Shown piece by piece: positions 21,354 through 31,895 of a DNA stretch of 64,000 nt. The position numbers and the translations under genes were made by a program. The number at the start of each line of letters is the position of its first letter. Position 1 is the first letter of the stretch. The notes under the pieces are model-generated. The model saw nothing but the letters and a program-made list of their open reading frames with translations, did no database searches and was not told where the DNA came from. This DNA comes from Mesorhabditis belari (Eukaryota; Nematoda; Chromadorea; Rhabditida; Rhabditidae), in NCBI GenBank assembly GCA_958450365.1, contig CAUEEP010000066.1, positions 124,001-188,000 of the forward strand. The letters run 5' to 3'.

Positions 21354-23597
21354 CTGGCTGGTTGGTGGGTGGAAAATGACTCAAAAAATACCACATGAGC
21401 TAACAGATTTTTTGAGCCATTTTCCCAGCTCTATAGCACTTCATTGAAAGCTGCAGGAAAGAAATTTTAAAAAAGGGGTTGCTACGCAGGAGTACGCGAT
21501 GATACTCTTTACCCGGTCTTCTATTCGAAGAAATACGGTATTTACTTTTTTGTTTGATTTTTTTGATGGTTTACAAAGGATATTGAACAAAAAGTGGATA
21601 TATTGAATAAAAATAGAAAAGATTACGGTAGAAAGAGAAGGGAGAGCGGTTTAGAAAGCAACAAGCAACAAAGCAACAGCAAAAGCTCAACAATTTCCCA
21701 TTTTTCTTACCTATAATAATCCAAGCTTTTCCGGAGACTTTCGTTCCTTTCCAGCAAACGTGCACAAAACGATTCAACGGCACGATGCAAATCGAGAGTA
21801 AATTTGCGTGCGTTTGCCGGGTGTACAACGTGTTGAAAATGATCGAACAGGGGACTGAAATTTGTATTGATTTCAAGAAGTCACTAGTAAGCCGTCTAGC
21901 AAACAAAAAGCCGACACTTTAGAAGAAACAAAAGCTGTTTGCTAAAATGCGGCTCATTTCTACTTTACAGGATCCTCTACCAAGTACAGTAACCTCTACC
22001 TCTACCAAGCAATGCCATCAATGGGTTAGCCGTCGTGATCAATGAGTATTCATATTTTGAGCCATATTTGAGTACATGCGGCATGACGAGCAGGAGACCA
22101 ATCGAGAGGATACAGTTTGAGACGGAGCAACCAAAGAACACCCATTTGTACTCACCTCTAAACTCAGTAATTCACTTAGTAATACTTGGCTTTTGCTTGT
22201 ACTTTGATCAGTCACTTGTAAACGCATCTTTTCTGATGCACTGGATATTTTTTTCTACAGTATCAAACTGTTTTTTGTAAGAATTGGAAGAAGATTGTGG
22301 GACATTTGAAACGCCATTAGCCAACTTTGAGCTCAAATTTCTTGGTGTTGGGCTGTTCAATTTAAATAGTTTTCGTATCAATCGACAGAAAAAGACTTGG
22401 CGCATCTAATGATATCAAGAAGATTTAAATCGAACAACCCAACATCAAGAAATTTGAGCTCAAAGTTAGATCGCTGATGGGAAAAGGGGCGGGGCTCGTA
22501 TCAAATGTCCGATAGTCTTCAAGAAACGCGAGACTAAATTGAACTTTACGGTTCAAAAAGGTAAAACTTGAACGAATTTTTAAACTAAATAATAAAGCTT
22601 TAAACTAAATAATAAAGCTTTAAACTAATAAAGCATAAAAACTAATTTTTATTTTCGCGCGACGTCGCATTCCAAATGACGTCGCCGCCATTTGAGGTAG
22701 TCGATGGGAGCGTCGCGTCGTCATTTCTTTTTCGAGTCATTTTTTTTTTCTTTTTTTTTTTTTTTTGAAATCATTTGTTTCTTCGTCGTTTCTTTTTCGT
22801 GAAATCATTTGTTTCTTCGTCGTTTCTTTTTCGTTTTCAAATCATTTATTTTTCTCAGATTAATTGAAAGTATTGTTTTACGCGATAAATTTTGCGTTGA
22901 AATGAGAAAGCAATCTATTGGATTGGTCAATAAGTAATGAGTCACATGTAAGAAAGGAAATCTTTGCCGTAAAGTTTTAGTTGACCCACAGCGTTTACCA
23001 CTAAGAGACAACAGATTTCCCGTATTTCAAAACACTTTCATTGATTGGGCATGCTTTCTTATTTTTTATTTATTTCTTTTTTTTTATTTCAATTCGCCAA
23101 ATGGGCCCATTTTTTATTTTATGCCTGTTATGCCTAGTTATGCACAAAAAAACACAAATAAATAGGGGAAAAATTTTTAAACCAAAATTTTTAACCTTTT
23201 GGACCGTAAAGTTCAATTTAGCCGAATGCGAATTTGTGAGAATTGACAAGTTTTAGGTACTTATTGATTGGATCAATAAGCACTCTGCCAGAAATGGTGC
23301 ATTTCGAGCACAAAGTACACTCTTATAGTCCAGCGCCAGTCACAAACCTGGTGCTCGCCCGCAAACTGACTACCAAAATGAACCCGTTGAGAAAAAGTGA
23401 AATCAGACAAGTGACCAAGTAATAAATCGACGCGAACATCTCGAACATCGGGCAGAAGAAGTGAGCAATTGAAGACAAAAGGTAAAGACTGTCAAATAAA
23501 TTTCAGCGAAGACATTTCATAAAAGTTGAGAGGGGAGTGAATAGGCGAGAGAAGATTCATTTACGTCAATCCACCGCCAATAATTACAGGAATGAAA
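17586..23597 (-). CDS. nematode 7TM chemoreceptor-like GPCR
   Basis: Minus-strand exons joining in phase: 23565-23597, 23348-23488, 22006-22157, 21711-21854, 21009-21111 and 18754-18871. These carry TM1 (YYLVTCLISLFLNGFILVVS), TM2 (FGCSVSNCILSIGLLLVM), TM3 with NRF (LLSICIVPLNRFVHVCW), TM4 (IPNFVPLFVFFIARAI) and an intracellular ISRQRSILVAIII segment. Then come about 18569-18646 (TIVTYLPLFSVTLVV) and 18236-18325 (YAITWSPTIDAVATICCLKSY), a TM7 like those of nematode serpentine receptors. Joins around 18569-18646 and after 18236 are uncertain. Exons 18000-18073, 17815-17905, about 17700-17775 and 17586-17670 form an in-phase hydrophilic tail ending RNLDEDSL. I did not find a clear TM5 or the start codon. 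A two-gene interpretation is possible. Sequence class (Srg-like or other) is not settled. Confidence 0.7.
19570..19915. repeat. polypyrimidine CTC/CCT tract
   Basis: About 345 bases of almost pure C and T on the plus strand (GA on the other), made of CTCCTC and CTTCCTC words, inside a receptor intron. The Pro/Ser/Leu and Glu/Gly/Arg ORFs over it are composition artefacts. It is flanked by two copies of CCTTACGATAATCGCTCGA/GATAATCACTCGACC-type sequence. The rest of this 2.1-kb intron shows only an AAACCAAAACC / GGTTTTGGTTT inverted pair near 20460 and 20740. Confidence 0.95.
21206..21540. mobile_element. TACGGTA-ended fold-back element with GGCT array
   Basis: TACGGTATTTCTTCGA at the left is mirrored by TCGAAGAAATACGGTA at 21540. 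The arms continue through GGGTAAAGTATCATCGCGTA and CTTTCAATGAAGTGCT, about 100 bp each. The spacer holds about 13 copies of GGCT (about 21306-21358). It is intronic to the receptor gene, with no coding content. Confidence 0.88.
22297..22510. mobile_element. fold-back element, first copy of pair with 39.7 kb
   Basis: The arms share AACTTTGAGCTCAAATTTCT and its complement, at about 22323 and 22448, with CAACACCAAG-type inner sequence. Outer segments contain GACATTTGA and TCAAATGTC. A related copy lies at 39690-39930. It is intronic to the receptor gene. Confidence 0.8.
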
Positions 23598-23904
23598 CTG
23601 GCAATTTGTGTATCGCCAAAAGAGTTATTTTACGAAAAAGAGGAGCTCCTATGGGAAATTAAAAACGGAAAAATTACTGGGGAAACGATCAAAAAGGGGA
23701 AAAGGAGGGTGGGGACTTTGTGACTGGTTTTTGAAAATCTTTCACTTTGTTTTAACATTCTATCTACATCAAAAACGCTTTGAGTTGTGAGAAAACGGAG
23801 GGTAGACAAATCGTCTGCTCAAAAATTCCCTTGTTCCAAGAAAGTTTGTGCGTTTAGTAGTTTAAGTTTAACGAGAAAAATATACAAAGAATCATGACAA
23901 AAAT

Positions 23905-26900
23905 TCATTTCGAAGATTTCTCATCACATGAATGAATCTTTCCCGTCAGATCGATCGCAAGGTAGATGTTCGACTCGTGAATGGGCAACTAAACAATAAA
24001 AATTTAGCCAAGATGTATTCGCATTTCAATGTTTTACATTATTTTGCTACATAGCACGTTCATGCCAAAAAGCAATTAACGCATTTGTCTTAAAAATCTA
24101 ATCTATTAGATTGGCAACTTGAAAGTTGGTACACTTTTTCGTATTTTCCATAAAACATATTTAATACGCCAATTGAATTAGACTTCTCGGCTCTTGCGTA
24201 GTTTCCGGGTACTTTGAAAGGATCCGGGCATTTTAAACGACTCGTCACGCTTTGAAGGCCTATAATTTTGTCCAGAGATAATATCTTTGTTAACTCTTTA
24301 TATCATTGGACAAAGGACATTTCAGGCTTTCAAATGATACTAAATAGAGCTTGATTGGATCATCAAGTCGAAGGAAATCAGAGCCAACTCTGAGCCAATA
24401 AGGCCTATCCAACTCGGGTGTCGTGTCGCCTAGTTTGCATGGAAATAAAAAATCCAATCAATCTCTATTTAGTATGATTTGAAAGCCTGAAATGTCCTCT
24501 GTAAAATGATATAAAAAGTTAACAAAAATATTATCTCTGGACAAAATTATAGGCCTTCAAATCGGGACCACCCGTTCAAAATACCCGGAAACTACGCAAG
24601 AGACGACTTCTCTAAATAAAAGTTATATATTATCTAATTTAAGACATGCTTAAGCAAATTTGGGTAACTTTTGAAACGAATTTGAGCAGAAATTCAGGTT
24701 TTTCTGAAAATTCTTCAAATGGAACTATAACAAAAATGATTGATTAGATCTAGCTGAAAATTTGGCTATTTATCTAACTTGTTATGCTCTCTCTTTTTTT
24801 ATTGACACTAAAATAGGTTTATGTGGAAGAAAGTGCTCAAATCGCTTTATCGAGTGTTCATCATTTTTAGTTCCTCAACTTCTTGCCCCCTAGAAACCTA
24901 CAAAACCAACGCTTTTCTAAATCTGTAAAAAGCCTGTTTTAGAGAATAAATGGGCCTTTTTTATTGGTAAAAACTGTAGATTAGTTGATTTACTAGTTAT
25001 TTCTAAAAAGTGCAATGAATAAGTATACCAACTTTAAAGGTGCCTAATAATAAGAATTGTACCTCATCGAGACGCTTCTTCTGAAACTCTTTGAACGGCG
25101 TGCTGAACGACAACTCAAACTTCTTCTCGATGCGCCTCATCACAAAAAGACGACCACTAAATGATTCATCAAAAGCTAAATGCTTCAAATTGACAACCAA
25201 CCGTTTAACCATAGGATCCCCCAATTGATCGACAATTTCTTTAATTGTGGTAGAAGGAATTCCTGGGATCTGAAATTAAAAAGATAAGATTTGTCAACGA
25301 AAAGAGTAAAAATTTCCCCCACCGCAATGTGCTTGATCTTCAAACTGTCTCGCGGTCCATGATCTATGACGGCCAAGCGAATTTGAATCGAAGGCTTAGG
25401 AGTTCGAGTCTAATAGTAAAAGCAAAACATTGCTAAAATGCCTTAAAAACTATCGTACCTGCCGCTTTTCGGATCCGGTAAGCGAGATGAGCTTCTTGAT
25501 AGCTCGTTTCGTGTTTTCCTGAATCCCCGTGCGCACGTCCGCTTCAATCTCTTGCTTTGACAACATTTTTGTCAAAGCTCGACAACATGGATGCTAAAGG
25601 AAAATGTTAATACTTTTAATGTTTAGCTTAAAGAAGTTGTTTAGCTGTTTAGTTTCGCGTGCCTATAGCCAAACTTAAATCCTATTAATTGGCTAACAAA
25701 GTTTAAACAATATTACTTTTATATACGAGTGAAAAGCTGTCTTATACCAATTTACAAATTTTATCAACAATAGACTAAACTTTATAGATCTATAGCTTAA
25801 AAATAGCTTAAATTGGTTTTAATAGCTTGGTTTTAATAGCTTGGTTTTTAATAGCTTGGTTTTCATAGCTTCAAAATAGCTTAAAAGGATAGATCTAAAG
25901 CTTAAAAATTGATTTTAACACAAGGCAATAATCACTCACAAGACGTTTCTTCGTTTGTTGCTGGGTGATCACGTATTCAGTGTAGAATTTCTTGCACAAC
26001 TCGGACGGCAACCAGGTAAACGCACCGCGGTAGCAATCCCAATTCGAGCAGCCAGTTGAGCCTAAAATAAGCAAATCAATTTCCTAAAAAGTTCAATAGT
26101 AAGCCAAATATTTCGAAAACCTGACCATCGCTGTTAATGACAATTCCCGAGCACGCCTTGCACAAGTAATGATCGCAACGTCCGACATTCTAAAAACAAA
26201 TAAAACGAGTTGTTTACGAAAATTTACTATTAATTGAGAAGATTGATGAAAAAGTCCACAAGGCCCATCACATTTCACACCGTCTAAATAAAAGAGTCAT
26301 TAAAGAAACACAATAAACACGTCACTTTTAACGCGAAGCATCGAATGAGTTGAAATCGTGGAAGTAGCCGACGAAATGGCATCGTCGAGACTGCCGGGTG
26401 AAAGAGCTAAAATTGCACAATTGCAATTGCAACTATTAGAACTTTAGCTTGATTTAGCCAGGCTCAGGACAAACAGAGGCCAATAATTGATAGAGTTCTT
26501 AAAATTATGACAATCTTTAGGTTATAGAAGTAGGATAAAACAGCGTTCAATTTATCAAAGAAAGAAAAGCTTACCACTTTTCTGATTGTAGGGATCCGCT
26601 TGGGCTTTTTCTTCGTCGATCTTCTCCGTCCAGGTGAGCTCGTATTTAAAACGCGTCCTAAACAATGAAATATGCAAATGCAAAGCTTGTAAGTCAACTA
26701 GTTTTAAAAATTTACTTACAAGTTAGATTTCTCGTTGTAAGTGGCAGTGAGGGCGGCTTGAATGGGCGAGAAAACGAGCGTCCGAAGCACCGGTGGAACG
26801 TAAAGATTCGGCTTGTCGTTGTCTCGATTTGATCGCGATCGCCTAAAAATATTCATAATAGACATGTTTATCGGTCAAGTTAGTGCAAGATCGAAATATA

Positions 26901-28304
26901 AGCATAAGCAGAATATAAACAGAACATTCTAGCAAAAAAAAAATTCAAAAAGCAAAAAATTTTATTTTGCTTCAATATGATCAGAAACGTAATCAGTAGG
27001 TTAAATTATGCCAGAAAAAGTGTTTTTGGTTTTAAAAAATGTTTTGAGAGGTCATTTTTTAGACCACTTCTCTGTGTATTCCTCTCATCACACTGTATGA
27101 GCGCGCACTTTGAAGCCCCGAAACTCGGCTTAAAACGCCTTTTCCCAAGTTTTCGTTGTGTTTTTCGGAATCTACGCATAAAACTACCCAAGAAAAAGTG
27201 GTTTTGAAAAAGAAAAAAGTGCCCCTGCCCCTAATCTTAATAGCGACTAGAAGGGTAATTTTCAACGCGTCGAAATGTGTTTTTTCAGTTGAAAGCCTAG
27301 GCTAAAACTGTCAAATTCGTGCTCAGCATCCTCGATTACCCCTAGAAAAGTGAAAAAGTGAGAAATATAGGTGCCCCCACAACCCACAAAGTACCAGTTG
27401 ACTCGTTTACGGTCTCATTTTGAGTTCCTCTTTCTGTATGACGTCATAGTGAATTACACTATAGGTACTAAATAATATTAAGGCTAAAAACTCAAAAAAC
27501 TATGGGCAACCTACTTTAAAAAACACTCTTATCATGATTAACGCGATCGATTAGCCTAGAAAAATTGAAAAAAGACGGAAAAATGTCGTAGCCGATCGAC
27601 TACGACATATATTAATTGGTTACGACATTGTATACAGGGTGCGCCAAAAGTTCCCGAACTTGTATTTTCTGCATTTTTGGTAATTTTAGATAAAAGATAC
27701 GATTTTAAAAGTAAGAAATTCGAATTCCTCGCGAAAAACTGATTTAAAAAACGTTCCTGGTTAATTTATAAGTGCAACACTATTTAAGACAAGTGATTGA
27801 GAAGAGGGTCCGCTCAGGGGCGCTTTGGTCGCACAGTTACAGGGCGCACTTACAGGGCGCACTTACAGGGCGCACTTACAGGGCGCACTTACAGGGCGCA
27901 CTTACAGGGCGCACTTACTACGCCCTGTAACTACGCCCTGTAACTGCGCCCTGTAACTACGCCCTGTAACTGCGCCCTGTAACTACGCCCTGTAACTGCG
28001 CCCTGTAACTGCGCCCTGTAACTTAAATAGTGTTGCACTTTTAAATTAACCAGAAACGTTTTTTAAATCAGTTTTTCGCGAGGAATTCGAATTTCTTACT
28101 TTTAAAATCGTATCTTTTATCTAAAATTACCAAAAATGCAGAAAATACAAGTACGGGAACTTTTGGCGCACCCTGTCGATGGCTCCTCCCAACCACCAAT
28201 GTACCAATAGCAGTTTGCTGTTTTCGTATAAACACCAAAAGCCAAACTTACACTTTGTCGTCAAGAGCCGTGAAGGTGCGATCGATATTCCATATTTCAT
28301 ACAT
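23905..28304 (-). CDS. RING-like zinc-finger protein, 364 residues
   Basis: Eleven exons, all GT-AG and all in phase: 28252-28304 (ATG at 28302-28304), 26720-26842, 26575-26657, 26326-26406, 26228-26283, 26126-26189, 25940-26061, 25459-25593, 25323-25409, 25063-25269 and 23905-23988 (stop TGA). After an N-terminal region (NLYVPPVLRTLVFSPIQAAL) and a Ser/Thr-rich linker comes a cysteine-rich module, GVKCDGPCGLF, NVGRCDHYLCKACSGIV, STGCSNWDCYRG and HPCCRALTKM. Its Cys/His spacing suggests a C3HC4-like RING, so a role in ubiquitin transfer is possible but inferred. The C-terminal third is charged (SLKIKHIA, KRLVVNLKHLAF, LAIDLTGKIHS) and unfamiliar to me. Two long introns hold fold-back elements. 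No named orthologue is recognised. Confidence 0.82.
24191..24602. mobile_element. fold-back element in last intron of RING-like gene
   Basis: The arms start CTCTTGCGTAGTTTCCGGGT and end in the inverted copy. Complementarity continues through GGCCTATAATTTTGTCCAGA and TTCAGGCTTTCAAATGATAC, about 170 bp per arm with a short spacer. A diverged relative is at 53.3-53.6 kb. There is no ORF. Confidence 0.88.
27635..28175. mobile_element. fold-back element with palindromic 13-mer array
   Basis: CAGGGTGCGCCAAAAGTTCC at the left is mirrored at 28175. The arms are near-identical inverted copies of about 140-150 bp, including TAAGAAATTCGAATTCCTCG. The centre holds about six direct copies of CTTACAGGGCGCA, then about nine copies in inverted orientation (AACTACGCCCTGT or AACTGCGCCCTGT). 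TA lies outside the left end; the right neighbour is TC. It lies in intron 1 of the RING-like gene. Confidence 0.92.
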
Positions 28305-28359
28305 TAACATTAAAAACCCCCAAACCACAGATTTATGCCAAAAATACCTTTCGATAATA

Positions 28360-28804
28360 CAGTGTGGTGCAAAAAAAATGGGCCAAGGTAGAAAAAGTAT
28401 TGTTTCTATTTTCTTTTGTGCTTTTCCTTCAGATATATCCTATTGATTCTTTATTTTAGATGTCTCCGCGCAAGCATCTATCTACTCCCGATAAGGTGAA
28501 GATAGTGGAAGCGATGAACAATGGAGGAAACAGCCGAGCTATCGGAATTCTCTTTGGATGCGGGAAAAGTACCGTGAATCGTCTTGTAGCAAAAGCAAAA
28601 GCCGGTGGAAATCTTCACAGAACTCCAGGAAATGGCCGGCAACCAATCACAACTCCAAATGAAGATCGATGGATCATCAGGGACCATCGAAAAGACTCAA
28701 ATCTGACATCGAGCCATGCGATCAAGAAGCTGAAGGCCGTTTCAAACAAAGATATTTCAAATAACTTCTGCCGAGGACTGGCCCAATTTTTTTGCACCAC
28801 ACTG
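28360..28804 (+). mobile_element. internally deleted Tc1-family element
   Basis: Ends CAGTGTGGTGCAAAAAAAAT and the inverted copy ending CACCACACTG are flanked by TA on both sides (28358-28359 and 28805-28806). Tc1-family elements characteristically end in CAGTG. At 445 bp it is far shorter than a full element of about 1.6 kb. Confidence 0.93.
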
Positions 28805-28819
28805 TATTTAAATGAATAA
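28460..28819 (+). pseudogene. Tc1 transposase N-terminal fragment
   Basis: The 119-codon frame begins MSPRKHLSTPDKVKIVEAMN and contains a paired-type helix-turn-helix (RAIGILFGCGKSTVNRLVAK), then the linker GNGRQPITTPNEDRWIIR and a second helical segment typical of Tc1-type DNA-binding domains. It runs into the right terminal repeat at about residue 100. The DDE catalytic domain is absent, so the product could at most bind element ends. Confidence 0.9.
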
Positions 28820-29284
28820 AATTTAAGCGCAACTTCTAGAGGCAAGAAAATGGTCAACAAGTTAGCGCAAAATGCGCAAGTTAGCGCAAGCGCAAATTTT
28901 AAACATTAAAAAAACTCACGTGTCCATGATTTGTGAAAAAAATTCGAATTCTGAACAGCCAACGAAGTCGAAGAATGGAAAGAATTGTAAAAGATGACAT
29001 TTTCTCGTCAATTATTTCGTTAAGTATCACCGTTAAATGCAAATTTTATGAAATGTTAACCAGGCTGAAATGGTCATTATCTGTTAAACGCAAATCGAAA
29101 AACAGAAATTTCCCTTTCGCGCGTGTTCTTTGTTATCAAAAATACTAAACGCGTCCTTTCTGGCGCACTCAACTCTTTGAATAAGTCGATAAAGTACAGA
29201 GGAAACGTTGAAACGATATGAAAATGAAAATTGATGGTATTTGTTGCTTTCCTGTCTTCTTGATGCTTTATTATAATGGGTGAA
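28820..29284. other. no recognisable gene
   Basis: AT-rich, with AGTTAGCGCAA-type short repeats near 28860-28895 and a degraded copy of the CTTTCTGGCGCACT hairpin family near 29145-29170. Nothing coding was found. Confidence 0.5.
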
Positions 29285-29420
29285 AAGGTCCGCAAATGCC
29301 CCGGATGCGCAAATGCCTCGGAAGCGCAAATGCCCCGGATGCGCAAATGCCTCGGAAGCGCAAATGCCTCGGATGCGCAAATGCCTCGGAAGCGCAAATG
29401 CCTCGGGTGCGCAAAAAAAA
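29285..29420. repeat. GCGCAAATGCC tandem array
   Basis: About nine copies of a roughly 15-bp unit alternating GATGCGCAAATGCCTCG and GAAGCGCAAATGCCTCG forms. The sequence to the right (GTTTGTCCCACTTCT) resembles the GTGGGACAAAT ends of the element at 48.2 kb, so this may be a subterminal array of a related element. Confidence 0.88.
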
Positions 29421-29858
29421 GTCTCGTTTGTCCCACTTCTCAGAAATTTATTTTTTGCTAAAGAAATTCTGTTGCGTTTCGTGATTTCCCCTCAAATCAG
29501 ACGGTTGAAATTTTTGATTTTTTGGAATTTTTGTAGTGTGAAAAGGAAAATTTGCGTTAAAATATAGTTTTTTCAATGTTTCTCTTGAGTCTACTTTAGT
29601 TTTTGTGTTTGTTTTCGTAGAAATCGTCTGACATTTCGAAATCCGAATTTTTTGTTTTAGTGCTTTGCGTAACGGGACAACACAGAAATAGAAGTTGAGA
29701 GTCAGACAAGAAAATCGAAAACAAAGGCAGCTTTTGTGAATTTCTGAGGATTCAGTTAGTTACTGTAAAGCAGATAGACTCCAATTATTTACTTGTTTTG
29801 GAAGTTTTACTTTTCGAATCGTTTCTGGTGGAGCTTGGGTGCACGTTTCTGGTGCACC

Positions 29859-30362
29859 AAATCCAAAATTGCCAAGCCACGCCTGGGACAAGGCAAGCTC
29901 CGAATTTCCCAGGTCACTAAGTGAACGATGTCCAGGCCACTGAGTGAATCATTGCCCAGGTCACTAAGAGAACCATGTCCAGGTCACTAAGAGAACCATA
30001 TCCAGGTCACTAAGTGAATTATGGTCATGGGTCATGGGTCAAGGGAAAGGCAACAGTAGGATGTGGCCAAATGAGATAAGCCATAGATTGTTCGAGGCAG
30101 AAGGTGGACAACCTTTTCTTCAGATTTTGTCCGTTTTCTTTATTTTTGATCTCATTCGATTCAGTTTGATTGCTTGTCGAATGGGACCAAAATTAAGGAA
30201 TCGATCAAAAGAGGATTGCGGATCTGAAAAAAGATTGCGATAGTTTTCAAATGATACATCTTTTAGGACAAAACTCTATTGCGGTCTGGGCATGGTTCAC
30301 TTAGTGACCTGGGAAAATCGGAGCTTGCCTTGTCCCAGGCGTGGCTTTGCAATTTTGGATTT
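29859..30362. mobile_element. fold-back element with AAATCCAAAATTG ends
   Basis: The left arm AAATCCAAAATTGCCAAGCC continues through CCTGGGACAAGGCAAGCTCC. The right arm is the inverted copy ending ATTTTGGATTT. Between them are four or five copies of CCAGGTCACTAAGTGAACxATG-type repeats and a unique stretch near 30100-30260 with no recognisable protein. Confidence 0.85.
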
Positions 30363-30840
30363 ATTGCCATATTGTCAAGTGTCTACCGTAGTTTTCTATT
30401 TCTATTGGGCATGCATAAAGGAATGTTTTCCACTAGAAAAAGACGAAAAAAAAAATTGTAGTTGTCCTTTATGCACGAATCTCTATCGAAAAAAGAGGTG
30501 TTTTCTATGAATCAAAACTTTCGACATATTGTTTTTATAGTTTAAATGTTATAGAAAACGTTAGAAAAGGTTAGAAAATGTTAGAAAACCTTTAAAAAAA
30601 TGATAGTTTTATTAGTTTTATTAGTTCTATTATTTCTATTAGAAAAAAAAAGAATTGTAAACTTTTGAAATGCTTCTAAAAAGTCTGGTCTCTCTTTTGT
30701 TTATTTATGAGTCTACGAGGAGGCTATTTTCATTGTTTTTAAAAGATTCAAAAAGCAATTCACTATAGTATAAATATAGCTTTATTGCTGTTTATTATTC
30801 TAGAGAAATTTTTGGTGCTTATCTTGTCTTGAATCTTTTA
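30363..30840. other. AT-rich, no recognisable gene
   Basis: Homopolymer A and T runs, with short ATGTTAGAAAA and TTTTATTAGTT repeats at 30545-30640. No exon or inverted repeat was seen. Confidence 0.5.
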
Positions 30841-30849
30841 CCAGACTTA

Positions 30850-31895
30850 CAGTAACTCGACAGCTTGCCAGGCTTGACAGCTTGCCAGGCTTGACAGCTT
30901 GCCAGGCTTGACAACTTGACAGCAGCTCGACAGCTTGACAGCAGCTCGACAGCTTGACAGCAGCTCGACAGCTTGACAGGCTTGACAACTTGACAGCAGC
31001 TCGACAGCTTGACAGGCTTGACAACTTGACAGCAGCTCGACAGCTTGACAGGCTTGACAACTTGACAGCAGCTCGACAGCTTGACAGCAGCTCGACAGCT
31101 TGACAGGCTTGACAACTTGACAGCAGCTCGACAGCTTGACAGGCTTGACAACTTGACAGCAGCTCGACAGCTTGACAGCAGCTCGACAGCTTGACAGGCT
31201 TGACAACTTGACAGCAGCTCGACAGCTTGACGAGGCTTGACAACTTGACAGCAGCTCGACAGCTTGACAGGCTTGACAACTTGACAGCAGCTCGACAGCT
31301 TGACAGCAGCTCGACAGCTTGACAGGCTTGACAACTTGACAGCAGCTCGACAGCTTGACAGGCTTGACAACTTGACAGCAGCTCGACAGCTTGACAGCAG
31401 CTCGACAGCTTGACAGGCTCGACAACTTGACAGCAGCTCGACAGCTTGACAGCGGCTCGACAACTTGACAGCAGCTCGACAGCTTGACAGGCTTGACAAC
31501 TTGACAGCAGCTCGACAGCTTGACAGCAGCTCGACAGCTTGACAGGCTTGACAACTTGACAGCAGCTCGACAGCTTGACAGGCTTGACAACTTGACAGCA
31601 GCTCGACAGCTTGACAGCAGCTCGACAGCTTGACAGGCTTGACAACTTGACAGCAGCTCGACAGCTTGACAGGCTTGACAACTTGACAGCAGCTCGACAG
31701 CTTGACAGGCTTGACAACTTGACAGCAGCTCGACAGCTTGACAGCAGCTCGACAGCTTGACAGGCTTGACAACTTGACAGCAGCTCGACAGCTTGACAGC
31801 AGCTCGACAGCTTGACAGCAGCTCGACAGCTTGACAGCAGCTCGACAGCTTGACAGCAGCTCGACAGCTTGACAGCAGCTCGACAGCTCAACAGC
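30850..31895. repeat. minisatellite of 17- and 19-bp units
   Basis: About 1 kb of interleaved units: a 19-mer CAGCAGCTCGACAGCTTGA and a 17-mer CAGGCTTGACAACTTGA, with a third form at the left edge (CTTGCCAGGCTTGACAG). They alternate in recurring short blocks, a simple higher-order pattern. Long minus-strand ORFs rich in SSCRAAVKLSSC words are artefacts of stop-free units. Confidence 0.95.

Noticed and set aside
28460..28819. Host transcription factor with a helix-turn-helix
   Set aside because: The frame lies exactly between Tc1-type ends with TA duplications and runs into the terminal repeat, so it is a transposase fragment.
30800..31891. Minus-strand ORFs of 247-363 codons rich in SSCRAAVKLSSC
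   Set aside because: They are translations of the 19/17-bp minisatellite in three frames.
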